Notes under the pieces: model-generated
Seen by the model: the letters and a program-made list of their open reading frames with translations, nothing else
Told to the model about the DNA's origin: nothing
Databases searched by the model: none
Origin: Negativicoccus succinicivorans
GTDB taxonomy: Bacteria; Bacillota; Negativicutes; Veillonellales; Negativicoccaceae
Reading direction: 5' to 3'
Assembly (NCBI RefSeq): GCF_014207605.1
Contig: NZ_JACHHI010000001.1
Location: forward strand, 124,001-188,000
DNA length: 64,000 bases
Shown: positions 19,030 through 28,463 of the stretch, piece by piece
How the letters are laid out: each line of letters starts with the position of its first letter
Numbering within the stretch: position 1 is the stretch's first letter
Position numbers and translations under genes: made by a program

Positions 19030-19712
19030 AAAAATTTCTCCTGCTTATCATCATTCTGCTTCTAATCGTTTTTGGGATAGGCTGGTTCGCATTACCGAAA
19101 ATGGTAGAAAGCGGCCTGGAAGGCTATCTGGCGGAAAAAGTGCCGTCGGAAAAAATCGAAGTCAAAATGGATTTACAAAATCCGCTGCTGCTTCTTGCGG
19201 GAACGGTGAGCCATATTCGTGCCGACGGCTCGCGAGTAACGTTAGATCCATTGACGTATGATCACTTGACAATTGATTTAAACCATGTCAAATTCAATAT
19301 GCTTAAATTAGTTACCGAGCATCGTTTTGAGCCTGAATCTATCGGCGGCGGTACGTTGGGGGCGACATTGACCGCAGCGGATTTGCAAACCTACCTGCAG
19401 GGGCGCGTCGATAATATTGATAATTTACAAGTAGAAATCGATGATCGTCAAATCAACGTTACCGGCGATGTCGACTTGGCCGGATTATTATCCGGTACGG
19501 TCTTGGTTTCAGGCGAGCCGCTTTTATATGACAATGTCCTGCAAATTCGACCGACTGATTTGAAATTTAACAATATGGGCTTTGCCGGTGTTACGACTAA
19601 TTTCATGAAACCGATTAAGGTGTATGATTTCCGTGATTTCCCATGGCCGGTTACGGCAAATAAAGTAGAACTCAGTAATCACAGCGTCGTTATGACGGCG
19701 TTGGTTCGTTAG
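19026..19712 (+). CDS. DUF2993 (LmeA-like) membrane-anchored or exported protein
   Basis: 228 residues. An N-terminal hydrophobic helix (about residues 3-24, KKFLLLIIILLLIVFGIGW) is an anchor or signal. The rest, with alternating beta strands and GGGTLGATLTAADLQTYL, resembles the DUF2993 family, whose actinobacterial member LmeA binds phospholipid. In a diderm Firmicute a role in lipid or envelope handling is plausible but only inferred. Coupled to prfB by an ATGA overlap and followed 9 nt later by the DUF5693-like gene and csaB, which supports an envelope role. Confidence 0.68.
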   Translation: MKKFLLLIIILLLIVFGIGWFALPKMVESGLEGYLAEKVPSEKIEVKMDLQNPLLLLAGTVSHIRADGSRVTLDPLTYDHLTIDLNHVKFNMLKLVTEHRFEPESIGGGTLGATLTAADLQTYLQGRVDNIDNLQVEIDDRQINVTGDVDLAGLLSGTVLVSGEPLLYDNVLQIRPTDLKFNNMGFAGVTTNFMKPIKVYDFRDFPWPVTANKVELSNHSVVMTALVR

Positions 19713-19721
19713 GATGTGCCG

Positions 19722-21752
19722 ATGTTTGGTTATTTGAAAAAGTATGCGATTTTTATAGCATTGTTGGGAATTGCATTCATAGCTGCAGGTGCCATCAATT
19801 GGCAACGAATGGTTGTCGAAGACGCCAATCACAGTGTAGAGATGGTTTATGATTACGGGCATGTCACGCAACTTGCGGCAAGCGAAGGTAAAACTGTAGA
19901 CGAGGCGCTCGCCCTGTTCCGCAAGGCAGGCGTCACGTCTTTTGCCGTTTATGACGCTACCGTTGAAAAACTTGTCGATACCGGTTATGTAAAGATAGTA
20001 TCCCAACTTTCAACAGAGGATAAAGCGCGCTTAGGCCTGACTCCGGAGGCCATTGTCATGACGGCTACCGGGAAACCGGGTGCAAATGAACGTTTGCAGG
20101 AGGCAAGCGAAGATTTGATTTTGCGACTGCCACAAGGCGCCGTGACAAAAGTTACATCCCCGGACGGAAAATTCATGCTGGCGGTTAAGGACATTGACGA
20201 AAATGCTCTCAATCAAATGAATCTTGGTATTTCGTCTGCTGAAATAAAAGACATTCAGAACCGCGGTTTCGGCGTGGTTGTACGCCCCAAAAATTATACT
20301 GCTATGACTAAGGCGAAGGCGGATCATTTTCTGACACGCTTGGATGCAAATGAACCTGTGCGCGCTATTATTTTTGTCGGCCAGGAAGCATTCGGATACC
20401 CGGACCAGATGGATTATATCGGCGAAGGATTAAAGGCACGCGGCATACCGGTGGCGTTGCTGGAATCGCCGACACAGTTGCAATTTGAAAAGCAGCTGGG
20501 CGCCGTAGATATGGTGAAACACCTGGACTATTATGGTGTGCGCGCTTATAGTATGTTTCGCGATGAACTGGTGAAATTGAGCGCGGAGGAGGCTTCGCAG
20601 CGCCATTTCATCAGCGATACGGAACGCAATATCCGATTGAATTTGTTTTCTACGTATAAACGACCGATTCCCGGCAAGACTCTTTTGGAGTCGGACGCGA
20701 GCTACATCGCTTTAACGGCTGAAAAACTACAGGCGCACGGTTACACACTCGGTAAAGCAAGCATCATGCCTCGTTTTCATGAAAGTCGTGCTTTACAGTT
20801 GCTCGTATTATTGGGTGTGGGAGCATTAACCGGAGCGGCGTTTTGTGCATTGACGGGAGCGCGCCGAAAAATCGGTTATGGGTTGGCACTGCTTTCATTT
20901 ATTACTTTAGGAGCTTTGCTTTTCACCCACTGGCAAATTCTTGCTCGTCAGGTAGCAGGCTTGTTGATTGCGGTGACTACGCCGACGGTAGCCATGTACG
21001 GCGTTTTCCGTTATTGGCGGCAAGTCGATTGGCACGAAATGGAATCGCGTTGGAGTTTATTCGGGAAAGCGATTGGGCAATTGGCGCTTGTCAGTCTGTT
21101 TTCTCTTCTTGGCGGCTGGCTTTTAAGTGCAATATTAGCGGCGACGCCTTTCTTTATGGAAATGGAAATTTTCCGCGGCGTTAAAGCGGCATTTTTATTG
21201 CCGGTTATATGTGTAGCTATTTTATATTTACGCATTTTCCCGACGTTTCGCAGTCACGCGTACGAGAATTGGCAAGATTTTCCTGATTTCGCTGCTCGGT
21301 TTTTACACCTGCCGGTACGCGTAGGAACCCTGATGTTGGCTGGATTTATCGGCATTGCAGGACTGATTTTCATTGGTCGCAGCGGCCATGAAGAAGGAGT
21401 ACCGGTATCGCAGTTGGAAATTTCATTACGACGTTTCTTGGAATCAACGCTTGCGGTGCGTCCACGGTCAAAAGAATTCTTGATCGGACATCCGGCTTTT
21501 TTGCTTGTACCTCTTGCTTTGGCGAAACGTTGGCCGCAGTGGTTGCACTTCTTATTGGTCATCGCTGCGGGTATTGGCCAAGCTTCGATAGTAGAAACGT
21601 TTGCACATATGCGCTCCCCGTTATGGATGAGTACGTTACGGGGTGTGAATGGTGTATTGATTGGTATCTTAGTAGGGGTTATTGTGATTCTAGGAACTTA
21701 TGTGTTAAGTGCATTGAACGGATACAGGAGTCGGGCGAATGAAGAGGCCTAG
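19722..21752 (+). CDS. DUF5693-like polytopic membrane protein of unknown function
   Basis: 676 residues from ATG 19722, 7 nt after AGGA; GTG 19716 is the alternative. One N-terminal helix (about 7-24), then about 325 residues outside the membrane without a motif I recognise, then roughly eight to ten hydrophobic helices from about residue 355 to the end. Between late helices lies a charged RPRSKEF-type segment. I recognise the overall pattern as the DUF5693 family, found mainly in Firmicutes next to csaB. The function is not known to me. It overlaps csaB by 14 nt, so a joint role in wall-polymer or envelope assembly is a reasonable guess. Confidence 0.65.
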   Translation: MFGYLKKYAIFIALLGIAFIAAGAINWQRMVVEDANHSVEMVYDYGHVTQLAASEGKTVDEALALFRKAGVTSFAVYDATVEKLVDTGYVKIVSQLSTEDKARLGLTPEAIVMTATGKPGANERLQEASEDLILRLPQGAVTKVTSPDGKFMLAVKDIDENALNQMNLGISSAEIKDIQNRGFGVVVRPKNYTAMTKAKADHFLTRLDANEPVRAIIFVGQEAFGYPDQMDYIGEGLKARGIPVALLESPTQLQFEKQLGAVDMVKHLDYYGVRAYSMFRDELVKLSAEEASQRHFISDTERNIRLNLFSTYKRPIPGKTLLESDASYIALTAEKLQAHGYTLGKASIMPRFHESRALQLLVLLGVGALTGAAFCALTGARRKIGYGLALLSFITLGALLFTHWQILARQVAGLLIAVTTPTVAMYGVFRYWRQVDWHEMESRWSLFGKAIGQLALVSLFSLLGGWLLSAILAATPFFMEMEIFRGVKAAFLLPVICVAILYLRIFPTFRSHAYENWQDFPDFAARFLHLPVRVGTLMLAGFIGIAGLIFIGRSGHEEGVPVSQLEISLRRFLESTLAVRPRSKEFLIGHPAFLLVPLALAKRWPQWLHFLLVIAAGIGQASIVETFAHMRSPLWMSTLRGVNGVLIGILVGVIVILGTYVLSALNGYRSRANEEA

Positions 21753-22857
21753 CATCCTTATATCCGGTTATTACGGATTTGGAAATGCCGGCGACGAAGC
21801 GATGCTGACGGCTATTTTGGGCGCATTGTATGAACGTGAACCCAACGCAGTGGTGACCGTCATATCCGGCAATCCTGCACGCACACGTGAAACCCATGGC
21901 GTACAGGCCATTTCACGCCTGGCAATGCCCAGAATTTTACGTGAAGTAAGTCGTTGTGATTTATTGATCAGCGGCGGTGGCAGTTTGTTGCAGGACGTAA
22001 CGAGTAAACGTAGCTTGTATTATTATTTGGGCATTATCCGTCTGGCACTTTGGTGTAAAAAACCGGTATTCTTATATGCGCAGGGCATCGGCCCGTTGTT
22101 CCGACCGGCGGCGCGCAATACGGTACGAGATGTCTTAAATCGCACGCAAGCGATTACCGTTCGAGATAAAGGATCGCAAGAACTTTTGACTGAACTGGGT
22201 GTTACAACCCCACCGATTACCGTGACAGCGGACGCCGTGTTGGCGATGCATCCGGGGGATCCTGATATCGGCCGCATGTTAATGCGACGGTACGGTATTT
22301 CCGGCATTGCACCGAAAATCGGTGTGTCGGTGCGTGAATGGCGTGGAAACGGTCAGTATAAGCAGAAACTTGCACAAGCCTGCGATGAATTACAGCACCG
22401 GACAGACGGCCAAATTATTTTTGTACCGATGCAGTATCCGGAAGATAAAGTTGCGGCTGAAGATATTGCAAGTGCCATGAAGAAACCGGCTGTAGTTTTG
22501 GACGAAGCGTATACCACAGCAGAGCTCATGGGAATTATCGGCGCCATGGATGTGGTAATAGGTATTCGTCTCCATGCGCTGATTTTTGCCGCTTTAATGG
22601 GAGTTCCTTCGGTGGGAATTTCGTATGACCCTAAAGTAGATCGTTTTTTGGAAAGCGTCGGTGAAAACGCCATCGCAACCATTGATAATGTGGATGCCGA
22701 TGCATTGGCAGAACTTACTTTGAAACGTTTACAGCAAGGTATTTCTGATACGGAGCGCAAACAAGTAGCGATCTTGCGTTCCCGCTCGGAAGCAACAGCA
22801 GATTACGCACTCCGGTTATTGGGAAGGGAGAAGCATAATGACAGCACTCACAGATAA
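21739..22857 (+). CDS. csaB: Polysaccharide pyruvyl transferase CsaB
   Basis: 372 residues, full length for CsaB. Motifs: SGYYGFGNAGDEAML at the N-terminus, LISGGGSLLQDVTS near residue 80, and IRLHALIFAALMGVPSVGISYDPKV near residue 276. CsaB transfers pyruvate from PEP to a secondary cell-wall glycan, the ketal that SLH domains bind. In Negativicutes outer-membrane proteins carry SLH domains, so CsaB is relevant to tethering the outer membrane or S-layer, although SLH binding to polyamine-modified peptidoglycan has also been described there. Overlaps the preceding gene by 14 nt and tkt-N by 20 nt. Confidence 0.92.
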   Translation: MKRPSILISGYYGFGNAGDEAMLTAILGALYEREPNAVVTVISGNPARTRETHGVQAISRLAMPRILREVSRCDLLISGGGSLLQDVTSKRSLYYYLGIIRLALWCKKPVFLYAQGIGPLFRPAARNTVRDVLNRTQAITVRDKGSQELLTELGVTTPPITVTADAVLAMHPGDPDIGRMLMRRYGISGIAPKIGVSVREWRGNGQYKQKLAQACDELQHRTDGQIIFVPMQYPEDKVAAEDIASAMKKPAVVLDEAYTTAELMGIIGAMDVVIGIRLHALIFAALMGVPSVGISYDPKVDRFLESVGENAIATIDNVDADALAELTLKRLQQGISDTERKQVAILRSRSEATADYALRLLGREKHNDSTHR

Positions 22858-23671
22858 ACAATTTAAAGAGGTCACAACCTTTGCCCGGCAAATGCGTCGT
22901 GATATTTTAAAAATGGTGACAGACGCGAAAAGTGGGCATCCCGGCGGATCACTGTCGATTACCGATTTGCTGGCATTGCTTTATAACGTGGAAATGAATA
23001 TCGATCCCATGGATTCGCATCGTCCGAATCGTGATCGCTTGGTTCTTTCCAAGGGTCATGCTGCGCCCGGCTTGTATGCTGCCTTGGCCGGAAGAGGTTT
23101 TTTTGCCAAAGAAGAGCTTTGGCATTTGCGCAAAATTGATGCCATGCTGCAAGGCCATCCAGACATGAAGCATACGCCGGGGGTAGAAATGACGACAGGC
23201 TCTCTTGGACAGGGCTTCAGTGCAGCATGCGGCATGGCCTTGAATGCAAAGCTTGAAAATGACTTGTATCATACGTTCGTTATTGTAGGTGACGGTGAAT
23301 CGCAGGAAGGGCAAGTCTGGGAAGCCGCAATGTTTGCGGGCCATTATAAACTGGATACCTTGACGGCATTTATCGACTTTAACGGACTGCAAATTGACGG
23401 TAAAATTACCGATGTTATGTCGCCGTTACCATTACCGGATAAATTCCGCGCCTTTAATTGGCATACTATTGAAGTGGACGGTCATGATATCAATGCGCTG
23501 CACGAAGCAATTACCGAAGCGCGAGAAACAAAAACTATGCCGACTGCTATTATTATGAAAACCGTAAAAGGCAAAGGAATTTGTGAAATGGAGAATCAGG
23601 CAGGTTGGCACGGCAAAGCTCCATCGCTCGAAGAATACAACTTGTATATAAAAGAATTGGAGGATGAATAA
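22838..23671 (+). CDS. Transketolase, N-terminal subunit
   Basis: 277 residues: the thiamine-diphosphate binding half of a split transketolase. GHPGGSLSITDLLALLY near residue 34, SKGHAAPGLYAAL, and the TPP motif GDGESQEGQVWEAA (GDG...) around residue 150. With the next gene it forms the enzyme that moves two-carbon units between pentose, triose and tetrose phosphates. Splitting in two ORFs is normal in many Firmicutes and archaea. Start ATG follows GGGAAGGGAG. The stop overlaps the next start by one base (TAATG). Confidence 0.93.
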   Translation: MTALTDKQFKEVTTFARQMRRDILKMVTDAKSGHPGGSLSITDLLALLYNVEMNIDPMDSHRPNRDRLVLSKGHAAPGLYAALAGRGFFAKEELWHLRKIDAMLQGHPDMKHTPGVEMTTGSLGQGFSAACGMALNAKLENDLYHTFVIVGDGESQEGQVWEAAMFAGHYKLDTLTAFIDFNGLQIDGKITDVMSPLPLPDKFRAFNWHTIEVDGHDINALHEAITEARETKTMPTAIIMKTVKGKGICEMENQAGWHGKAPSLEEYNLYIKELEDE

Positions 23672-24612
23672 TGGCCAAAGCAACGCGCGATGCATACGGC
23701 GAAATCCTGAAAGAATTGGGGGCCGAGAATCCAAAAATTGTTGTTTTGGATGCTGATTTATCTTCGTCTACCAAAACAGCAGAATTTAAAAAAGTCTTTC
23801 CTGAACGGCATTTCAACTGCGGTATTGCCGAGCAAAACATGATGGGGGTTGCCGCAGGTTTTGCGACAACGGGAAAAATTCCCTTTGCTTCGACGTTTGC
23901 TGTATTCGGCGCCGGCCGTGCCTACGAACAAATCCGAAATTCTATTTGCTATCCTAAGCTCAACGTTAAAATTGCGGTGACGCATTCCGGTCTGACTGTC
24001 GGTGAAGACGGAGCGACGCACCAGATGCTTGAAGACATTTCATTGATGCGTACATTGCCGAATATGACAGTAACCGTTCCCGCGGATGCCGCCGAAACGA
24101 AGGCTATTATTCGCTGGGCCGCTGACTATGAAGGTCCGGTTTATATTCGTATGGGGCGTGCCAAAGTGGAGGACGTTATGCCCAAAGGCTGTACGTTTAC
24201 ACCGGGCAAAGCGACATTATTGCGTGATGGCGCCGATGTAACGCTTATGGCGTGCGGCGTTATGGTGGCACCGGCATTAGAAGCAGCGGAAATTCTTGAT
24301 GCGGAAGGCATTTCGGCAAGAGTGGTCAATGTGAGCAGCATTAAGCCGATTGACGCGACGGCCATTCAGGAAGCGGTCAAGATGACCGGTGCGATTGTTT
24401 CCTGCGAAGAACACAATATCATTGGTGGTTTAGGGGCGGCGATTGCCGAAGTGTTGGTACAATCTACGCCGGCGCCCATGGAAATGGTAGGTACTAAAGA
24501 TACTTTCGGGGAATCCGGAACACCGGATGCGTTGTTGGAGAAGTACGGTTTAACGGCAGCACATATTGTACTAGCCGCGAAACGTGTTATCAGCCGAAAG
24601 AGTAGGGTATAA
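23671..24612 (+). CDS. Transketolase, C-terminal subunit
   Basis: 313 residues: pyrimidine-binding and C-terminal transketolase domains. VVLDADLSSSTKTAEF, the catalytic-Glu region NCGIAEQNMMGVAAG near residues 49-63, and GEDGATHQMLEDISLMRT. Pairs with the N-terminal subunit; both halves keep key motifs, so the split is functional rather than a frameshift. The last base of the stop is the first of ftsE (TAATG), an unexpected coupling of central metabolism with division genes. Confidence 0.93.
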   Translation: MAKATRDAYGEILKELGAENPKIVVLDADLSSSTKTAEFKKVFPERHFNCGIAEQNMMGVAAGFATTGKIPFASTFAVFGAGRAYEQIRNSICYPKLNVKIAVTHSGLTVGEDGATHQMLEDISLMRTLPNMTVTVPADAAETKAIIRWAADYEGPVYIRMGRAKVEDVMPKGCTFTPGKATLLRDGADVTLMACGVMVAPALEAAEILDAEGISARVVNVSSIKPIDATAIQEAVKMTGAIVSCEEHNIIGGLGAAIAEVLVQSTPAPMEMVGTKDTFGESGTPDALLEKYGLTAAHIVLAAKRVISRKSRV

Positions 24613-25292
24613 TGATCCGCTTTGAAAAAGTTACCAAACGATATGGTACTAACATCGCGTTGCGAAATTTAAATTTACATATTGAAAAAGGTGAGTTTGT
24701 CTTTCTCGTCGGACCGAGTGGGGCGGGAAAATCTACTTTTATTAAGTTACTTTCCCATGAAACAGTGCCGGATGAAGGCAAAGTTTTCGTCGACGGAATT
24801 GAAGTCAACCGTTTGAAAAAAAGCAAGATCCCGTATCTGCGTCGTAAGCTTGGGATTGTTTTTCAGGACTTCCGCCTTTTGCCGAACAAAACGGCATTTG
24901 AAAATGTCGCTTTTGCTTTAGAAGTCATGGAAGTTTCGCGCACCGAAATCAAGCAGAAAGTACATAATGCGTTGGAACTTGTCAATCTGACAGCTAAAGC
25001 CAACCAATTACCCGCCAATTTGTCGGGGGGGGAACAGCAACGTGTAGCGATTGCCCGCGCACTGGTTAATCGCCCGGTGGTATTAATCGCCGATGAGCCG
25101 ACAGGAAACTTGGATCCGGCTACAGCACAAACCATTATGGAGTTGTTTAACCACATCAATCATCTCGGCACCACAATTATCATGGTGACGCATGCCAAAG
25201 AACTCGTTAATCGTATGCATAAACGTGTTTTGACGATTGAAGACGGAGAGATTGTTCGCGATGTACAGAAAGGGGCTTACGATGAAATTTAG
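24612..25292 (+). CDS. ftsE: Cell division ATP-binding protein FtsE
   Basis: 226 residues. Starts MIRFEKVTKRYG, Walker A GPSGAGKST near residue 36, signature [15 protein letters not shown], Walker B IADEPTGNLDP, FtsE-typical LRRKLGIVFQDFRLLP. With FtsX it forms a non-transporting ABC complex that couples ATP hydrolysis in the cytoplasm to wall hydrolases outside. Overlaps ftsX by 11 nt. Secure. Confidence 0.96.
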   Translation: MIRFEKVTKRYGTNIALRNLNLHIEKGEFVFLVGPSGAGKSTFIKLLSHETVPDEGKVFVDGIEVNRLKKSKIPYLRRKLGIVFQDFRLLPNKTAFENVAFALEVMEVSRTEIKQKVHNALELVNLTAKANQLPANLSGGEQQRVAIARALVNRPVVLIADEPTGNLDPATAQTIMELFNHINHLGTTIIMVTHAKELVNRMHKRVLTIEDGEIVRDVQKGAYDEI

Positions 25293-26169
25293 AACCTTTT
25301 TGTACTTCCTCAAAGAAGCATTTCGTTCGTTCTTTCGTAACGGCTGGATGACAATCGCTTCGATTTTGACAGTGACCTTATCTCTGTTTATCTTAGGTAT
25401 GTTCATGACTACGGTCTGGAATTTAAATCACGCTGCTTCTTACCTGGAAAATCAGGTGGAGCTGAGTGTGTATTTAAAAGACGGGCTGACGTCAGAGCAG
25501 ATTCATGCAGTGGAACAGAAAATTAAAAGCGTTCCTCAGACCAAATCCGTGGTTTTTGTAAATAAGGATCAGGCACTCGCGGAATTTAAAGATCGCTTGG
25601 GTGATCAAAGCTACCTGTTGGACTCGTTAAATGGTAATCCGTTGCCATCTTCATTTACGGTTGTTTACGAAACACCTGAAGGAGTTCATCACGGTGCAGA
25701 ATTATTTGTGAACTATCCGGAAGTGGAAAGCGTTCAATACGGACAAGAAACGATTGAAAAATTATTTCAATTCACTCAGATTGTTAGAATCGGCGGAATG
25801 ATTTTAATTATCTTCCTGGCCTTTGCTACTATTTTTATCGTTTCCAATACGATTCGTTTGACCGTTTACGCACGGCGTAAAGAAATAGAAATTATGAAAT
25901 ACGTCGGCGCCACTAACGGATTTATTCGTTGGCCGTTCCTTTTAGAAGGCATGATTCTCGGTACAATAGGCGCCATTTTTGCAGGCGTTAGCTTGTGGCA
26001 ATTGTACGTATCGGCTCTGCGGGAATTAGTTGCCAATGGATTTGCATTTTTGCCCTTGATTCCGGTATATCCTTTTATTGCGCAAGTGGCAGCCATTTTA
26101 CTTGTGGCCGGTATTTTGATCGGCGTTGTCGGCAGTGCGATTTCGGTGCACAAGTACATGAAGGTATAG
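25282..26169 (+). CDS. ftsX: Cell division protein FtsX
   Basis: 295 residues from the ATG after AAAGGGG; an in-frame ATG at 25237 lies inside ftsE without a ribosome site. Four membrane helices (about 22-45, then three from about 175 to 290) and a large external loop between the first two (VELSVYLKDGLTSEQ...), the FtsX extracellular domain that contacts coiled-coil hydrolase partners. The next gene encodes just such a coiled-coil M23 peptidase, 3 nt downstream. Confidence 0.95.
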   Translation: MKFRTFLYFLKEAFRSFFRNGWMTIASILTVTLSLFILGMFMTTVWNLNHAASYLENQVELSVYLKDGLTSEQIHAVEQKIKSVPQTKSVVFVNKDQALAEFKDRLGDQSYLLDSLNGNPLPSSFTVVYETPEGVHHGAELFVNYPEVESVQYGQETIEKLFQFTQIVRIGGMILIIFLAFATIFIVSNTIRLTVYARRKEIEIMKYVGATNGFIRWPFLLEGMILGTIGAIFAGVSLWQLYVSALRELVANGFAFLPLIPVYPFIAQVAAILLVAGILIGVVGSAISVHKYMKV

Positions 26170-26172
26170 CTT

Positions 26173-27303
26173 ATGAGACGATGGAAAAAAGGAGTAGCAT
26201 GGCTTCTAATATGGGCGTTCTGTCAAGGGTTTGCAGTACCTTCGTTGGCAGAAAACTTAGAAGCTGAGCTTTCTGATGTTCAATCACAAATGAATGAAGC
26301 GCAGCACCGTAAAGAACTTGCCGAGGAGCAAATCGGTTCTGTTTCCGAACTGTTGCGTCAGATTCAAAGTGAGCTGGATGTGGCTTTGAATGAGTTGCAT
26401 GCAATAGAGGTGCAGCAATCGCAAGTCAATGCTCAAATTCAGCAAACTGAAGTGGAACTCACTGCTGCGCAAAAGCGCTTGGACGAACGTGAACGGATTT
26501 TAAATAAACGCTTGCGTGACGTGTATATGCACGGCAAGCTGAATTATTTAGAAGTTATTTTAGGTGCGAAAAACTTTACCGATTTCGCCAATCGCTTGGA
26601 ATTTTTAAAACGAATCGTTTCGGCCGATCTGAATTTGATTACGGAAATTCGCGCCGAACGTGAGCTTATTTTGCAGAAAAAACAGCAGTTGGAAGTACAA
26701 CGTCAGCAGTTGGCAAAACTGCAAGCCGAAGCGGAAGCAAAGAAGACAGTTGTCGAAAATAAAAAACAGGATCAACTGATCGTCTTAGCACGCTTACAGG
26801 ATGAAAAGGCGTTAGCAGAAGCGTCTTACGCGGAATTACAAGCCACCAGTCAGGATATAGAAGCACGCATTAGAGCGCGGCAACAACAAGGTGCCAGCGC
26901 CGGACAAGTTGTGCATGGCAGTGGTGTTTTCATTTGGCCGACAAGCGGTCCGATCACATCGCCGTTCGGCTATCGTATTCACCCGATTTTTGGCACGCAG
27001 ATTTATCATTCCGGTATCGATATCGGAGTTGATACCGGTACGCCGATTATGGCAGCGGATAGCGGTGTCGTCGTTGAGGCGGATTGGCTCGGTGGTTACG
27101 GCTATGCCGTCGTTATTGATCATGGGAATGGCTTGAGCACTTTGTATGGACATAATTCCGAGCTGGCGGTCTCGCCGGGGCAGAGCGTGCAACAGGGACA
27201 GGTTATAGCATATGCAGGATCTACCGGTTATTCGACCGGACCGCATTGCCATTTTGAAGTGCGTGTTGACGGTTCCCCTGTGGACCCGATGGGATATCTC
27301 TGA
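26173..27303 (+). CDS. Secreted coiled-coil M23 peptidase (EnvC/PcsB-like FtsEX partner)
   Basis: 376 residues. Signal peptide of about 25 residues ending at SLA-EN. A long coiled coil occupies about 27-245 (heptad-rich Glu/Gln/Leu), followed by an M23 LytM domain (about 255-376). Zinc-site residues are present: His279 and Asp283 in YHSGID, His358-Cys-His360 in GPHCHFE. Unlike E. coli EnvC, whose LytM domain is degenerate and only activates amidases, this domain looks catalytic. Adjacent to ftsEX, it is probably the hydrolase controlled by that complex during division. Stop overlaps the next start by one base. Confidence 0.9.
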   Translation: MRRWKKGVAWLLIWAFCQGFAVPSLAENLEAELSDVQSQMNEAQHRKELAEEQIGSVSELLRQIQSELDVALNELHAIEVQQSQVNAQIQQTEVELTAAQKRLDERERILNKRLRDVYMHGKLNYLEVILGAKNFTDFANRLEFLKRIVSADLNLITEIRAERELILQKKQQLEVQRQQLAKLQAEAEAKKTVVENKKQDQLIVLARLQDEKALAEASYAELQATSQDIEARIRARQQQGASAGQVVHGSGVFIWPTSGPITSPFGYRIHPIFGTQIYHSGIDIGVDTGTPIMAADSGVVVEADWLGGYGYAVVIDHGNGLSTLYGHNSELAVSPGQSVQQGQVIAYAGSTGYSTGPHCHFEVRVDGSPVDPMGYL

Positions 27304-28433
27304 TGAAACAGGCATGGGGCTTTAAATACCTGCTGCGTACACTGGTGACGGGGATTGTTTTTGCTATTTTGGTTTTATTGGCAACATCCTATCTTCTGTT
27401 TGGCAGTGTTGAAGATGGCGTGCGATTTACGCGTGTGTTGCTTACGGTACGGCATGATTACGTCCATCGCCCCGATCCGGAGCAATTGACTGACGGGGCT
27501 ATTGGCGGTATGGTGCAAAGTTTGAATGATCCGTACTCCTACTATTTGCCGGCCGGTGAGTTTACCCGTTTTACGCAGTCCATAGAAGGAAAGTTCGTGG
27601 GTGTCGGCATTATTTTAACAACCGACAGTGAGTTTCCTCGCATCATGCGGGTTTTACCCGGTGGAAGTGCGGAAGCAGCGGATGTTCCGGTAAACGGATA
27701 CATTGTTGCTGTAGATGGGGAAACAACTAAGGGAATGCCATTGCCTAAAACAGTGGAAAAAATCACCGGCCCTGCGAATACACAAGTAACGATTACGGTA
27801 CGAAGTGATAACGGGGACCGAGATTTTACGTTGAAACGTAAAGAGTTTTCTGTTCCGACGGTAACGCATGAGATGATGCCCGAGCAGATTGGCTATTTAC
27901 GTATCGGTCAGTTTACGGAACATACCCCGGAGGAAGTAAACCGGGCGCTGACGGAATTAAAATATCAGGGTATGCAGCGTCTGGTCTTGGATTTACGCAA
28001 GAATCCGGGAGGCTCGCTGGCAGCCGTAACGGCGGTGGCGGATCACTTTGTGTCGCAGGGGGAATTGGTACGAATTGTGCCGCGTTCCGGTAAAACCGAG
28101 GTTATCAAAGTGAACGGCAGCAACGAGCGCGTGCCTCTTGTGGTTTTAATTGATCATGACAGTGCGAGCGCCAGTGAAATTTTAGCAGCAGCGATTCGGG
28201 ATCACCAAACCGGCATCTTGATAGGCACGACAACGTATGGGAAAGGGACCGTACAAAGCGTGCTGCCGGTCTCCGATGAGACAGGACTGCGTTTGACGAT
28301 CGCAGAATATTACAGCCCGAATGGAAGCAGTATCAACGGGTATGGTGTCACGCCTGATATCGACTTGGGAGAAAAAGTGGATACACCGCAAGCACTGCAG
28401 ATAGCTATTGAAGAAGTCAAAAAAATCAAATAG
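27303..28433 (+). CDS. S41 family carboxyl-terminal processing protease (CtpA)
   Basis: 376 residues. N-terminal membrane helix (about 11-34), PDZ domain (about 95-180; FVGVGIILTTD, GYIVAVDGETTKGMP) and S41 catalytic domain. Ser289 in DSASASE and Lys314 in YGKGTVQ, 25 apart, are the Ser/Lys dyad. Such proteases trim or degrade extracytoplasmic proteins and in some bacteria control peptidoglycan hydrolases, which fits the neighbouring M23 gene. The stop codon lies inside the terminator hairpin. Confidence 0.93.
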   Translation: MKQAWGFKYLLRTLVTGIVFAILVLLATSYLLFGSVEDGVRFTRVLLTVRHDYVHRPDPEQLTDGAIGGMVQSLNDPYSYYLPAGEFTRFTQSIEGKFVGVGIILTTDSEFPRIMRVLPGGSAEAADVPVNGYIVAVDGETTKGMPLPKTVEKITGPANTQVTITVRSDNGDRDFTLKRKEFSVPTVTHEMMPEQIGYLRIGQFTEHTPEEVNRALTELKYQGMQRLVLDLRKNPGGSLAAVTAVADHFVSQGELVRIVPRSGKTEVIKVNGSNERVPLVVLIDHDSASASEILAAAIRDHQTGILIGTTTYGKGTVQSVLPVSDETGLRLTIAEYYSPNGSSINGYGVTPDIDLGEKVDTPQALQIAIEEVKKIK

Positions 28434-28463
28434 AGGCGATAGGTGCCTCTATTTGATTTTTTT
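28419..28463 (+). terminator. Long terminator overlapping the ctpA stop
   Basis: Nineteen-base-pair perfect stem 28419-28437 / 28445-28463, core TCAAATAGAGGC / GCCTCTATTTGA, 7-nt loop, flanked by A7/T7. Because of the A/T flanks it may work in both directions. Confidence 0.93.

Noticed and set aside
22838-24612. Transketolase split in two could be a broken gene
   Set aside because: Both parts have own starts and ribosome sites, keep their motifs, and two-gene transketolases are common.
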